Of a stretch of DNA of 64,000 nt, positions 48,427-60,908 are shown one piece after another (the first letter of the stretch is position 1; each line of letters starts with the position of its first letter). This DNA comes from Atherinomorus stipes (taxonomy: Eukaryota; Chordata; Actinopteri; Atheriniformes; Atherinidae), in assembly GCA_023101725.1 (NCBI GenBank), contig JALJCO010009114.1, forward strand, positions 310,001 through 374,000, in the 5' to 3' direction. The position numbers and the translations under genes were made by a program. Under the pieces are notes generated by a model that was not told the origin of the DNA, did not search any database, and worked only from the letters and a program-made list of their open reading frames with translations.

Positions 48427-49023
48427 CAGTGTTTCAGGAGACTGTGATAGGAGGGTCTCTGATTCTCCCCCCACATTTTCAAGCCTCAACTACACTGACT
48501 AAATTCCCCTTTCTGCTGTTCTGACAACTCACCTGTTGTCCCTCTTTCGGGAGTGGGACTGCCCCAGCTGCCCCCACATCATCCACCTACAGTGGGAGAT
48601 AAAGGCGCGAGCGGCAGTGGGAGGAATAGCGGGGAATCGGCACCATGGAGCGCAGAAAGTTAGACTCGGTTTGGCAGGTTAGAAGTGGACATGCTCCATG
48701 CTCCATCATCCAGCCTGATAGCAGTTCTCTGTAAGGACGCAGACGTCCCGCTCCGCTCACGTCTGTGGCTCTGGTGTCGCTGGAATCTGGATGCATCAAG
48801 AAAAGAGCGACGTTTATGAACGTGACCTGTATGCGAGTGTGCACGCGCTCTCTTGCTCTCGCTTGCTCAAAGGCAGGAGGAGAGTACAGCAGTACTGTGG
48901 AACGGTCTGACGGTCTAGTCTGACTTTTTTTTTTTAAACATCTTGGGGTCATACCAGACTGTGGCTGGTCCAAACGAGACCGCAGTGGGCCGCCACAGTC
49001 TCCTTAATTAATGGGAAACACTG
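48427..49023. mobile_element. hAT element nested in copy 2
   Basis: The ends are CAGTGTTTC and GAAACACTG, and aggagactgtg follows both after a short gap. The flanks atgaacgc and atgaaagt are a possible imperfect 8-bp duplication. An ATG at 48643 starts MERRKLDSVWQ, but the frame stops soon and no domain is recognised. Confidence 0.65.
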
Positions 49024-49106
49024 ATGAAAGTGAAGGGGGCAGAATGAACGGGCCTCTCTATAAGGCATTATCTGCAGCAAAACTCCTTCATTTCACCAAT
49101 ACTTAA

Positions 49107-49709
49107 AGTTGTACTTCCGTGGTCATTTCATTAATATTTCTGTGTTCTCCATTATTATTGAATGCATTCTGCATCGTTTCTGTTTAAAAAAACCTTCTGG
49201 TTGCTTTGTATCCAGCTGTATTTGTATACTAGAAGAGAGGCTTGTGGTCCAACGGCAGCTTTTCCGGGTCCTTCTCATGAATTTCCGTCTGATTGGCTGC
49301 CTTCCATCAGTGTATGAAGGAAGCTCCGCCCTCCGCTCTTCTTTCGCTACAGACAGGAAATAGAGCCGACAAACAAGTTTGTTCCACCATGCTAACAAAC
49401 AGTTAGCTAATTAGCTTCTCAACTCCGAAGCTACAGTCGTGCCGTCTTTACTTCTAGTGTGTAGTGGAGGGTTACCTGCCTTCCAATGGACAGATAGAAA
49501 CCCCACGTGGGATACGCTATTTGCAATGTTACGTAGAAGTGCAAGGCTGTTCCCGATTCGTTCTTCTCTTCGTATTGTTTCTGTGATGAGGAAGCACAGC
49601 CGACTGGGGGAACGCAACGCTAGCAAGTCAGCATGTGTAAGTAAACAAGGGGAAACCCTCCGTATTTCAGAAGGAGCAAGTTCAATGGGTTTTCAGTGGA
49701 AGGAGGCCT
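49107..49709. mobile_element. TTAA-flanked element, family H
   Basis: TTAA lies on both sides (49103-49106 and 49710-49713). The ends AGTTGTACTTCC and GGAAGGAGGCCT pair only weakly. The insertion is confirmed by copy 1 of the host, whose minus strand reads caatacTTTAAGTAG where copy 2 reads caatacTTAA...TTAAAGTAG. Frames inside are short and unrecognised. Confidence 0.75.
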
Positions 49710-49756
49710 TTAAAGTAGAATGAGTGAATGAATGAGTTTGTCCTGTGAGTTCAGAT

Positions 49757-49867
49757 TTAGCTTGCTGTAATTACCGGGGGTGTTCTCCACACGTCTACCA
49801 GCTCGTTGACCACACACGGTGTTGATGAAACGAATAACAGATAAATCACAAGCTCAACTTCCTCCAT
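49757..49867 (-). pseudogene. Short conserved frame of hAT-like copy 2 (MEEVEL...)
   Basis: This is the 36-codon counterpart of 2192-2317, with the same start context (aacaATGG), MEEVELVIY at the start and ELVDVWRTPP near the end. It lacks three codons in the middle relative to copy 1 and stops five codons earlier. The family is unknown. Confidence 0.5.
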
Positions 49868-50366
49868 TGTTGTTCAGTGTGTGTGTTGTAAACAAGTGAC
49901 TTCACTATGACAACCTCACACACACTGAAAACCAGAGCTGAAGACGCCCTCAGTTGTTATGTGAACAAACTAAACGGGGGTAGTGTGGTGTCGGCCCAAT
50001 AAGAGCCGGGCTAAGTAGGTGCTGATGTGAAAGGGGCTTTAGAAACTGGATGGGCATTTCTGGGTGGCACCTTCCTGGATGAATTTGCATACAGTAAGAG
50101 GGCAAGTTAATGAGGCGTGACAGACCTGCAGGAGACTACTGCAAAAGAGCAATGTTATAAAATGTTAGTTCTGGTATAATATTTCTTATTTTATTTTTAT
50201 TATTTTATAAAGATTTTGGCATTCACATATAAGCAAAGCATGATGCACCATGTTAATACTACATAAAAGTTTATATAAATTTAAAAAAACATCATTTCTG
50301 CTGGGGTGCCCGGCTTCTTGTTCAGGGTGGCCATGGCCACCCTTTGGGGGCGCCATTGGCAACTTG

Positions 50367-51443
50367 TGATTCACTGGAAGGTTTTCACTCAGTATAGTCT
50401 CACCTTAAATTTTGTTCAAGTGTTCCTTTTTACTTTTAATATGGAAATAAAATATTTTCACCTAAAATGTAAAAGATGTGTTGTTTCTAACATCCTGTCT
50501 TTAGAAAATTGGATCATATTTTACTTGTTTTGCTTTAAGCAATGATGTTTTATTTAAAGTTTTTTTTCTCTGAAAACTCATCCAGTGATTCGCTGATGGT
50601 TGCACTTTATTTGCAGATGTGTAATAATCTCATTTTCCTTTAACATTAAAAACTAACATTTAAGATGTAATGTGAGCTATAAATCCAAACATGACAGATT
50701 GCAGACAGATGAACCTCTGAACTGTGTACAAATGCTGCATATTTTACTGTTAATTAATATAAAGTTTTACATTCAATAGGTAAGAAGTTGCTTTTGGCTG
50801 TTTATATCCAAAACACTTGCTTACTCCTAAGTCACTGCAAAGCTTCATACAATGTAAAATATTCTGCCATTAAATCACAAGGATCAACTATGTGGGTTAG
50901 ACACCTCCTCCTCACTTTCCTTAAGTCTTGCTAATGACAGCTTATTTAAGTACAAGATGAATTTCATAAGAAAAAATTTCACACAATGTTTTGAGTGACT
51001 GTAACAGCCATTTACAACCTGTCTGCGAAAAATATCCAACTTTCATTTAAATAAGTACTTTTCGACATCTACATCTGCGCCATTGTGTTGGTGGCTGCTG
51101 AGTGTCCTAAAGTGGTACTTAGTGCTGGCTTCCAGCAACTGACAACTACTTGCTATTGTGCATGATATGAAATATAATGCTAATGAGGATATTATCATAA
51201 AATGTAGAAACAGAGAGTATAAATGTCTGGTGAGATTTCCAGTTCCTGCAATAGTGTTGAATGCATTAAACATTTTGTCACATAGCAAATGACAGATGAT
51301 GAAATTATTTATAGGCGGTTCCACATGCATAAACCAGCATTGTCTTATGCATTTTGTACATCACTCTACACTGCAAACTTATGGACAAATTCCAGAAAAA
51401 AAAAATAACTGATCTGCAGAGACTTTATTGTATTATAAGCAGC
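50367..51443. other. Non-coding DNA
   Basis: No gene or delimitable element is seen in this AT-rich stretch. Confidence 0.45.
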
Positions 51444-51445
51444 TA

Positions 51446-51765
51446 CAGTTGTGCTTGAAAGTTTGCACCCCCTCCCATTAACACAGAAAAAAACATGAGT
51501 AATAACAAATTAAAATGTTATGGACATCATGACATTGATTTTGTATTGTGGTTCAACAGAAATATTAAAAACAAACAAACAAACAAAAAAAATAAACAAG
51601 CATAATGGGGTTCCTTAACTAAAAGGTTGTTGAGCAACACTTTGAGGCAATCACTGCAATCAGGTGTTTTCTCTAATGTTCTCTCTAATGTTCAGTAAGA
51701 CCCACTGTTTATGAGCAAGGTGCTTTCATTTATCTGGGACGGTTTTGTTTTTTTGATTGTTTAAA
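51446..51765 (+). mobile_element. Tc1-like element, 5' end relic
   Basis: After a TA the sequence reads CAGTTGTGCTTGAAAGTTTG, the terminal inverted repeat type of fish Tc1 elements. The block ttgttgagcaacactttgaggcaatcactgcaatcaggtg follows at about 51627-51666. Only the non-coding leader remains; there is no transposase. A related block lies at 57600-57890 in the same orientation. Confidence 0.7.
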
Positions 51766-54360
51766 AAAAAAAAAAAATCAAAATCAATATTTTATTTTAC
51801 TAAAATATAGTTTAGTAAATTTTGATCTATTATTTTCCCAGTTTACCATTTGAATTACAATTCTGAATTATTATTTGAATTGAACTGAAAAAGCTTGAGG
51901 TTTTCCAAGTAAACTGACTTTCAGCACTATTGAATACTGCAGGAATTTATCAGTTACCAGTTAATGAACTGCATTATTATACTTCTCATATACTCACTGT
52001 AACTCATATACTGAACTCTGACAAATTAGAATAATAATTTACCTCGATTCCAAGAAGTCCCAGTAATCTAACAACAATGTTCCAGTGGCTACTTTTTCAG
52101 CATTCAAGGCTGAGAACGGCCACATTATCAAAAGCCGATTGCTGTGAAAATAAATCAAAACCACCCGTGTGTAAATAAAAGTTCACAGCTGTGACAAGCT
52201 ACGTTTAGCATTTTAAAACAAGTGCTGTGTTTGGCTTTAACCTCGTTCATGAGAGCCCCCCCACAAGTTCCTGAGTCAAATCATGTTGTGTTAGTTTGTG
52301 TTTGGTGTCCGCGTACTGCGGTGACCTGCTGTGGTTGGCGAGCTGGCCGACCCGAATTGATGGACCCCAGACCCGACACAGCTGTGTAAATATTGAGCCA
52401 GGCCAAGCTGAGGTAATGGCCATTGGCCATTACCGTTGCTGCATGCTCTGCCATCGCCTTGTTTGACCAGTGGCTCCCCTTTCTACTTTCATGCCTCCAT
52501 AATTCTCTGTCTTTAATTTTCCAGCTGCTGCAGAAGATGGCATCTATTCTGCGCTGTGTGTCTCTTGAATAACACAATCATAGAAACAAAATCCCTCAAC
52601 AGCTTCACACAGAACAGGCTCTCAATACCAACGAGACAATTTGATTTGGAGGACCTCTTTGCATATATTTGCATGTTACTTATAATCTAATGATAGGTAT
52701 TAAATATAAATATTTGATGCTTCACAACTCAAATAACCAATTAATACCACTTCAGTGTAAAAAACAGGGATGTGGACGAAATTTTCCAATTCATGCATTA
52801 ATTAGGTAAATTAATATCTTTTGCCATAGCTATGTTTAATACATCTTTATGATTATGGCAGAATAGTAAGCAGTGCCTCTCTCTTATGATTATTTTAGGC
52901 TGTGATCTGAACTGAGTCAGAGGATTTTAAGACAAGAATTTCATGAATAATTTCAGGATTCTACAGCAGACATCTTTTGGTTTATCTTGCATAATTAGGC
53001 CAACAGAGCGTGCTCAGTACTGCAACACATACACCAAAGTATCTGCTTTGGAGCACAAGAAGGGAAATGCGTTTATCCCCATCCCTTTGCTTAAGGTTTA
53101 ATTTCCAGGTTGTGATTTGACCAGTGCACGGTGCATTATGTTACTCCTAACCAGGAAGCTGTGATAACGCGATAAAAAATGGCATTATCAGCCCTACAGA
53201 GCAGCTTTGGATAGTGAAAGGGAAGCAGTGTCTTTTATGGATGTGTGTTACATAAATCAGAGAGTGACAGGAAAACAACACATACAGGCCTATTTTACTC
53301 CCCAGTCTGTCGAAGATGTGTCATGCTCCATCCTCTGCACTGTTGTCATGGCAAACCGAGACTCAAACATCTGAAGTGATGCTGTGCCTAGAATGGCGTG
53401 TTATGCGCACTGAGTCAGACTGTTGTGTAAAAACCTCTTGATATGCCTGTTATTTGGGAGGTCTAGGACCAATTCACAACATGATAGTTCAGAAAATGCA
53501 CAGTAAACTCTGTCACAAATGGATTCTGTTCAACAGACGGGGAAAATATGTGCAAGAATGGAAGTCTGAGCTTAATCAACACAAATGAAGAAAGAAAAAC
53601 AAAACAAAACTGCTGAGAGAGACTTCCTTTATGAAAACAAGCTTCATGCGATTTAAAACAGACGCATGCAAACTATACATGTTTGCAGGTCAAAATGCTG
53701 TAACAGATGGATAGCGGGAGAAGGGATCAAATGCAAAACTGTTACTGTAATTCAGGATGAGCTCAAATTCTGGTTCATGTTCAAAAGAAAGTCTGGTACC
53801 TTATAGAATATTTATCACACGAGATTAATCTGTATGACTTTGATAAAGCACAAAGCATGCCTCCAGATTCTTAATGACCTCAACAGCCACCTGCAGCTGC
53901 TATGTATGCTCGCAGGAAAATGCAAAGGCACCAAAGGTCAGCTCTCTTTTGATAGCGACTAAAGGTAGCAGAAAGTGCAGGGAGGCGCTCTGCTTTGATA
54001 TGCAAACATGTTTTTTAAGTTTTAAAAAATATGCAAACTTCATCATTTCTCTGTAAATGTATGTTGTATACAGTCTATCCAGGTTCGTCCCACAATCCCC
54101 TCAATCTTTTTTTTTCGTTCTCTTTTTTTTCTTTGAACACAAGACAACAATATAAAATAAACAACAAAAAGAGAAAGATAATACGGAAGAAGAGGTCTTT
54201 GTTCAAAAGGAGTGGGGAGAAGACAATGCTTATTTCGCTGCACATAACTAAAAAATACTGTGTATAAAATTATTACTACATAATATGATCAATAATAACA
54301 ACAAATGTCAATATCAATGAGAACAGGATTATTAATACCATTAATACTATGCCACTAATA
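51766..54360. other. Non-coding DNA, candidate regulatory stretch
   Basis: No gene is recognised. Parts at 52080-52560 and 52760-53250 appear free of repeats and have a balanced composition with ATTA and AATTAG motifs, as in many conserved non-coding elements. A 10+1+10 palindrome lies at 52413-52433. Confidence 0.35.
52413..52433. repeat. Perfect palindrome
   Basis: GTAATGGCCA and its complement TGGCCATTAC flank a single T. It includes the overlapping motif gccattggcc; CCATT is a YY1-like or CCAAT-like core. Its function is unknown. Confidence 0.8.
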
Positions 54361-54362
54361 CC

Positions 54363-54923
54363 ATTAATAGAGACTGTCCATGTTTTTAAGAAAAGGCTCA
54401 AGACCTACCTTTTTGGTTTAGCTTATAATTAGGTTTTATTCCTTTAATAAGTTGGTCTTTTTTTACCCTGTCATTGTTTTATTTATTTACTTTTTTTAAT
54501 CTTAACTAGTTTATGGTTTCTATAATTCTGTTTTGATTACCGACTTCCTTTAACCAAGTGTATGATTTAGACTCATTTTTTAGGCTTTTAGGTTGTCTGA
54601 TTCTTATTTTATTCTTTCTATTTTAGGTATTTTAATCCCTCCATTGTTTTCCACATTGGGTCCTCCATGTCAGGGCCTACGCCTGCTTTAGCGTTGGGGC
54701 CGTCGCCGTGGTCGTGTCCCTGTCTGGGTGGTCGGGGTCCAGCACTGCAGCCTAATAGCTGTAGTGTGGACCTGGTCTGCATGTGGGTGGCTGCGTGGGG
54801 TATGTGTGCTGTTTTAGATAAACTTGGGGGACTGTTGATGTAATGTGTTGCTTTTATTATGTGAAGCACTTTGTAAAGCTGCTATGCATGAAAAGTGCCA
54901 TATAAATAAAATTTGATTTGAAT
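54363..54923 (+). mobile_element. L2-like LINE, 3' end
   Basis: The last codons of a LINE ORF are visible, FKKRLKTYLFGLAYN then a stop at about 54430, which is the C-terminus usual in fish L2-type elements. A 3' untranslated region follows and ends with gtgaagcactttgtaaagc and catataaataaaatttgattt, the familiar terminal stem-loop and tail. It is strongly 5' truncated and inactive. Confidence 0.75.
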
Positions 54924-57599
54924 AGTACTGACAATGAATAGCAACACCATTCATCACCCTAAAATAGTAATCATCAGTACAATACCACTACTACCAGTAT
55001 TATCATAACAACAACAGTTGATGGGAAAGAAGTAATCATCACCCTCCGTTTTCATACATACCATATTTTTGTATGATGATTTGAACATATGTATATCGGG
55101 AGATTGCTTATGTTTGTCCTCCAGCTCTTCCACAGTTTTACTCCACATCCGGAGAGGTGTTGCCCACCTCTCGCCTGATTGCAGCGGGGATAAGCTCCAG
55201 CCCGCCAAACCTTCACTTTATTTTATTATTGACAATTCTGATTGGTTTTCACATCAGTTACAGCCCAGCAGAAATTGTCTGCAGCTCACAAAATATATCC
55301 ATCGCTGTACAGCTGTCTGCATAAGGGTGCCACACTGCTATAGTACAACAATCAAGATTTCCATTGCCTCCCCCTCCCATCCACCCCCTCCCCACTGTAC
55401 CCTTGCCCTCAGCTCAGTCCTAAAGTCCAGGTCTTACAGTTGTGGTTGTGCAGTGCACATATTGCATTTGCCCCCTTAATCCTGGAAAATACAACATAAC
55501 TAATATTCTAATAAATTCAGAAGTATGAAGAGAGTCTAAACAAAGAATAATGATAATTTAAAACAACAAAAATGATTAAAAATAAATTAACAACCACATA
55601 CATAACTAAATTAAAGGGGGAGTACCACTCTGGAGAAGGGATGGGCAATACCAGAATTTGCCCTGTTGATACGATACCATTCGTTTATGGCACTTTTTCA
55701 TTGATATCGATACCAATACCGATACTTTTTGTCACTTCAAATAAAATCACATGATTGTAGGTTGGCACAGTAACTGGATGTGCTCCAACTGGGGGGTGCT
55801 GGGGCATTGTCAGCAGAGTCCCTACACAATTCTAATACAACAGTAGCAGCATCATCGTGACATCTGATAGGCTCCCGCCATCATGTGACACAGAAGCTGG
55901 AATCTGGCAGCTTCCACATCATTTCATTGCTTAAAACTCTCAGAAGTGAAAATGAATTACATGTTTTGTATCTGTACAGTGGCATCGTTTTGTACAGGTC
56001 TTTCTAAATTTGTCCAAAGAGCTTCCAGAGTTTTTCTTATTTTTTCCAAGTTTCAAAAAACACATTGTCACTAATCCATCTAGGGTCACGTACCCTCACT
56101 TTAAAAAGAGTTTCTGCCTGTAGTTGATGTAAAGAACTGTTTAACATAAATCCCACACAGCCAGGCTAAGCCTAGATTGGGCCGAAGGCAGAATTTGATT
56201 AGACCCCCTTGGACCACCACAGCACCATCGGTACCTAACTCTAAGTGGCACTTGATCATTTGTACACTGTAAATGTAACACACTTTGATTTGCTTCAATG
56301 GTAGTTGGTTTCCATCATACCAGCATCACTCTGTCTGTGGTTTTTAACATCATTAAGGTAACAAACTGAGAAAAATGCTCCGGCATTAAACTGCACTTTT
56401 CAATATTTAGAATGATCAGAGTGTGGCAGACTGAACTTGTATCAGACAGGAACAGAAAACATCTGCAGACGTTTAGCATAAACAAGTTAACCAGCTTGAT
56501 CAGTGCAGCAGGCAGTTTTCTACAACAAAATAGTTTAAAACTGTAGCTGATTTGTGTCGACTTCTTACAATAGTGAGCTTCTACATCGCTCCGTGTGGGT
56601 AAACACCACACATGAACCGTTGTACAAAAGCAGTAGCCCGCAATAACAATTGATTAAACCAGTGTTATTAGGAAAGTATCAATGATGAAAATAGTACTCT
56701 ATAAAAACAAGTTATCTTTATTCAATTTATTCAAGAATATTGTTTTTTACTCTTTTTTAATTTTCATGAAGATATCTTGACATTTTAAGTGAACGTGGGC
56801 CCCCCCTTGACGTATTTGGACCACAAGAGGCCACTTGCGGTGCTTATGCCTTGGGCCAGCTCTGGTGAAAAGAACTTTGTTAATTAAATTAACTTGAAAT
56901 GAACAGAATTGTAGAGCCGACTTAAATGAATTGCTACCACTTGTAACAAGTGATTGAATTAAGATTGTCCAAGTTAATTCAGTCAATTCAACTCAACAGT
57001 TAGACCTACACTTAAACCAACTGTGGAAAGGCTGCAGACTCATGGAAAATGCATATTCAGCAAGAATTTAACCTTAAGCAATTGTTACCCAATAAATTTG
57101 AAGTATGCTTTTTACTTCCTGTGCTACATTTATATTTAGACAATGTTGTTGGAATGTTATGTTCTGTTCCTGCTATCCCAACAGCAGGATTAAGATGTTG
57201 CCATATACTCTATTGTTGTGAGTCACAATATGTTACAAAATACTCCCATTTTAGAAACTAAAATATAGTGTGAAAACAAGGAATTAAAATAGCTGCTGTA
57301 TGCGCTGCATTATTAAGTATAATGTGACTTTTAATGATGTACAATGAGATTTGGTATCATTCGATACCAAGTAAATGAATGGCTTGTAATTGTGGATACC
57401 TACTGTAAATTGTTGCCAATTTTTTGTTAATACGGCCGTCAAACTTAACATGGAATAAAAGCCTTTATCTTTGAACACAGAAATAACAAGGTTGTTACCA
57501 GATTTGGCATTATTTCAGAGGGAGAAGCTGATTTGAGGAGTTCACAGTCATCCTTAAATGTTTTATTACCCTCCAGTGGAAGGAGGGAAAACAGCTGTT
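54924..57599. other. Non-coding DNA with repeat relics
   Basis: No gene is recognised. The block 55136-55205 (ctcgcctgattgcagcgggg and ataagctccagcccgc) belongs to a dispersed fish repeat. At 55641-55745 a hAT-like end (gggatgggcaatacca, gatatcgataccaataccga) is visible. Confidence 0.45.
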
Positions 57600-57890
57600 A
57601 GTGAAATAAGTTGAAATTAACTAAAGTAATATTAAATAAATAAAAATAGGAAAATTATGACATTGGTTTGGAATGTGGTGCAAGAGAAATGTAAAAAACT
57701 AATATATTGAAAATAAAACAAGTAAGCTCCTAAACAAATATTTTGTCAAACACTTTGAGGAAATCACAGTAATCAAGGGTTTTCTGTAACAGAAACAGAC
57801 GCCTGCACTTGTTAACAGGTATTTTGACCCACTGTTCTACAACAATGTGCTCTCATTTTTCTGGAACAGTTTGGTTTGTTTGTTATGAAT
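57600..57890 (+). mobile_element. Tc1-like element, 5' leader relic
   Basis: The block caaacactttgaggaaatcacagtaatcaag, with aacaggtattttgacccactg after it, aligns with the Tc1 leader at 51590-51760 in the same order. The inverted terminal repeat is missing and no transposase remains. Confidence 0.65.
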
Positions 57891-60800
57891 AAATCTGAGG
57901 ATGACTGTGCCTTGCATTAAAAAATCCACCTCTTTATCCTTCTTTTTTGTAAAAATTCTGATAGTTTTAATATCACACAATTTTCAGTGTATCACATTAT
58001 TATCGACTGATAGTGATGTCAAGGTTATCAATTTTGATGTTGGTGTTGATATTGTCGATATTTGGATTGATCTTCTCACCACTAGTGAATTTAAGCCAGT
58101 TTTAGAAAACCAATTTTTTTAATTTGGATCAACTTGAATCTTTTACATTGACTTTCAACAAAAAGAAGTCAAAATATTCCCCTCATCTTTTAAGAAGACA
58201 TCTCAGATATACTGATCACCTACATAGTATGTATACCCCTTTACCAAATAATCTTTGCAATGTTTACATTTTTCATATATATGTAGATATGTACGATATA
58301 TACACATTTTTATGCAACTGCCAATGTAAATGTATTTTTTCCTCTTTTTTGTCACTTTCTTTTTATTACTGTATGTGTTGTCCTTTTACTGTCCCCTATG
58401 TGTTGTGCTGATTAATTTTTCATGAAAAACCTGATAAAAATATTTTAAAAAGGAGCCAAAATAATTCAGATGTCAAGTTGATCGAGCACAACTTGGATAA
58501 ACATAATCCCATTGCTTATTAAAAATTAAAAGGAGTAATTAAAGTTGGTTCAGTGATTGTCTTTTTCCAGCGCTAAAAAGAGAAAGACGGTATAGAAACA
58601 GACATCAGCGATACTTGTGAGTCAACACCCAGCCAACCATAACCTGCCAAAGCAGTCTCACCTGGTTTCTAGCCGAGAATCAATAAACACTCTAAAACGC
58701 CATCTGCATTTATCGTCCATGGTGCCATTGAGGCAGCAATTGCTTGTTGAATGCCATAAAGAAAAAAAATCATTGCAAGTTCTGCAGAGTGCCATCTGCT
58801 TGCTGCTTCTGCTCTGAAGCAACACTATAGTTTCCCTGTTGCCTCTAGAGCTGCTCACAAAGATGTAATTAAAGTAATATATCATTCAAGGAGTTTATGT
58901 CTTATAAAGTTTATCATACCGTCAACAGATTTTTAATCAGAGCAACTAACTTGAAGGTGAAGCTGCAGCATCTAACTCACCTCTGTGTCTATTTGACATT
59001 CTTCAATAGGAGATCCCCTTTCTTCACTGGGGTGAAACTGATACCATATTAGAATATGCAAATTTCCCACATAGGCTAGTTGGAGACAATTAAAGCCACG
59101 AGATAAATGGAAGCCAAATCTAGTTTACATTTCATCTGGGAAATAATCCTGCTGCAAAGTAACAAGTCTTATTAAAGCTTATGGAGGTCTATGATTTTGC
59201 TGCAGCTGAGTTCTGCCTCTATCCAGGTTCACAGGCAGTCGAAGCTTTTCCTTTGCTAAACACATGAATAGAAAATCACTTAAATGTCATGTTTGTCTGT
59301 GGGTAAACATGTGATTGCAAACACAGTAATGTATGCCAGTGATGCAGAACACTCTGCCTCCACCTGGGAGTCATGATTAATGTGTGTTTGGATACGAACA
59401 TGTACCTCAGCTCTATAAATATTTCTCTTTTGCAAGAAAAGATTATATCCTTGCAAACTGAATATTCATAAATTGAATGAGTCAAGTGTCTAGCCTTTAT
59501 CCCACAGAAGTGGGGAAGTGAGACAGATATTAGCTACAGGTTGTAAATCTCAGATTTTGGAAGTGCTTACTAAGCCTGAGAGGTTGAAAGAGCTTTTTTT
59601 TTCCCTTTTAAATAATCCTGCCGCAAATGGCTTTAGAGGCTTCCCACCAGAGATCCCAACACAAGCAGAAGCCTTTCATTGGATGCTTGTTCAGGTGAAG
59701 AGCATGTGTGTGCATTTGCATGTCAGCCTGCTTCTATTCAGCTGTTGATTATTTAACCACTGCATATTTAAGCATAATTATCCATGTTACTGGCATCTGA
59801 GTCTGTACTTGTTCACCTTCAACCAGCACAATGTTAAACTCACTGTAATGCTATCACATCTGGGCCCTGGCCTTTTCAGTCACTCTAAACCCTCTTTGTT
59901 TAAATCCCTCTGCCCATAGCCCTTTGTTATACCAGGCACTAATGCGACAAACTGATTAAGCACTATTAACTTGCAAATTAGTTCTTTTGTTCTAACTTTA
60001 TCCCCATCAGCTTTGTCCATTTTAAACAACCTTTGTAGAACCACAAAAAAAACCTGATTATACTGTCAGTGATGTCTCTAAATTATGCACTTCACACTTC
60101 AAGTATGTCTGTATGAATTGTACACAACATCATTGAGAATAGAATGTCATTTTTGGCATCTTTCCATTCTAATGCAATTAAAAACATAAACCGGATTGAA
60201 AGTGTGCCCTGCAAGAGCGTACTACACTGCACGCTGCAATTACTGGAGCTGTTGTGATGTTCTCTGATTGATAATGCATCTCTGCCAAGTGAATGTTCAG
60301 AGGAATAGAAATGAATAGAATCCTAGCAGGAAATCATATTCTATAGTAGATTCAAAACAGATTAAATGTAAACAAGCTTAAAATTTGAAAACACATGAAT
60401 ACATGTATAATTGTACTAAGAAGCATGAGGAGAACTTCATTCAAATCAAAATAAATTGTAACAAATATATAAGTATATAAAGCAAATATATATAAATCTA
60501 TAAATTCACAGTCATGAATTATACTAATAGAGAATGGGCATCGACTGAACCCTTAAAATGAGTTTAAATGGAAAGTGGTCAACCAACCTAACTTTATTTA
60601 CTAGATTGAGTCCTGGTCTTTATAATTATATACCAAATGTGAAAAATATAAGCTTAGAAAAGAAAAACGTAGCAACGTTTTATGTTGTTAGGACAAGAGC
60701 GCCGCCATGTCGCAGTACGCTAAGCTCTGACATCACCGGGTTGGTTTGCACTCTGGCTCCACATTACATCTACAGGAATCAGCAGCTACGCTGAACTATA

Positions 60801-60908
60801 ACTACGGAGCTGGAACACATTTAAGAAGATTCATTTCAGGGACCCCGACTCCAGGTCATGAAGTTACAATTTTCAAGAGAAAATTAGGAAAATTATCAGG
60901 AGACTTGG
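57891..60908. other. Non-coding DNA
   Basis: No gene or full transposon is seen. The frame at 59518-59748 has no recognisable motif. Short AT-rich runs lie near 60470-60500. Confidence 0.45.

Larger units (their letters stand above)
48056..50358 (-). mobile_element. hAT-like non-autonomous element, copy 2 (three insertions)
   Basis: The ends are CAGGGGCGCC on the left and GGCGCCATTG on the right, inverted at eight of ten positions. An exact 8-bp duplication, gcaacttg, flanks it (48048-48055 and 50359-50366), the hallmark of hAT insertion. It is the reverse complement of copy 1 (1698-3499). A retroposed piece (48125-48289), a second hAT (48427-49023) and a TTAA element (49107-49709) are inserted; without them about 911 bp remain. 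A 20-bp perfect palindrome, agggtggccatggccaccct, lies near the right end (50324-50343). Confidence 0.88.

Noticed and set aside
48587..48973. 128-codon minus-strand frame
   Set aside because: It lies inside the nested hAT, is rich in Arg and Ser and has no family; the other strand is not clearly coding either.
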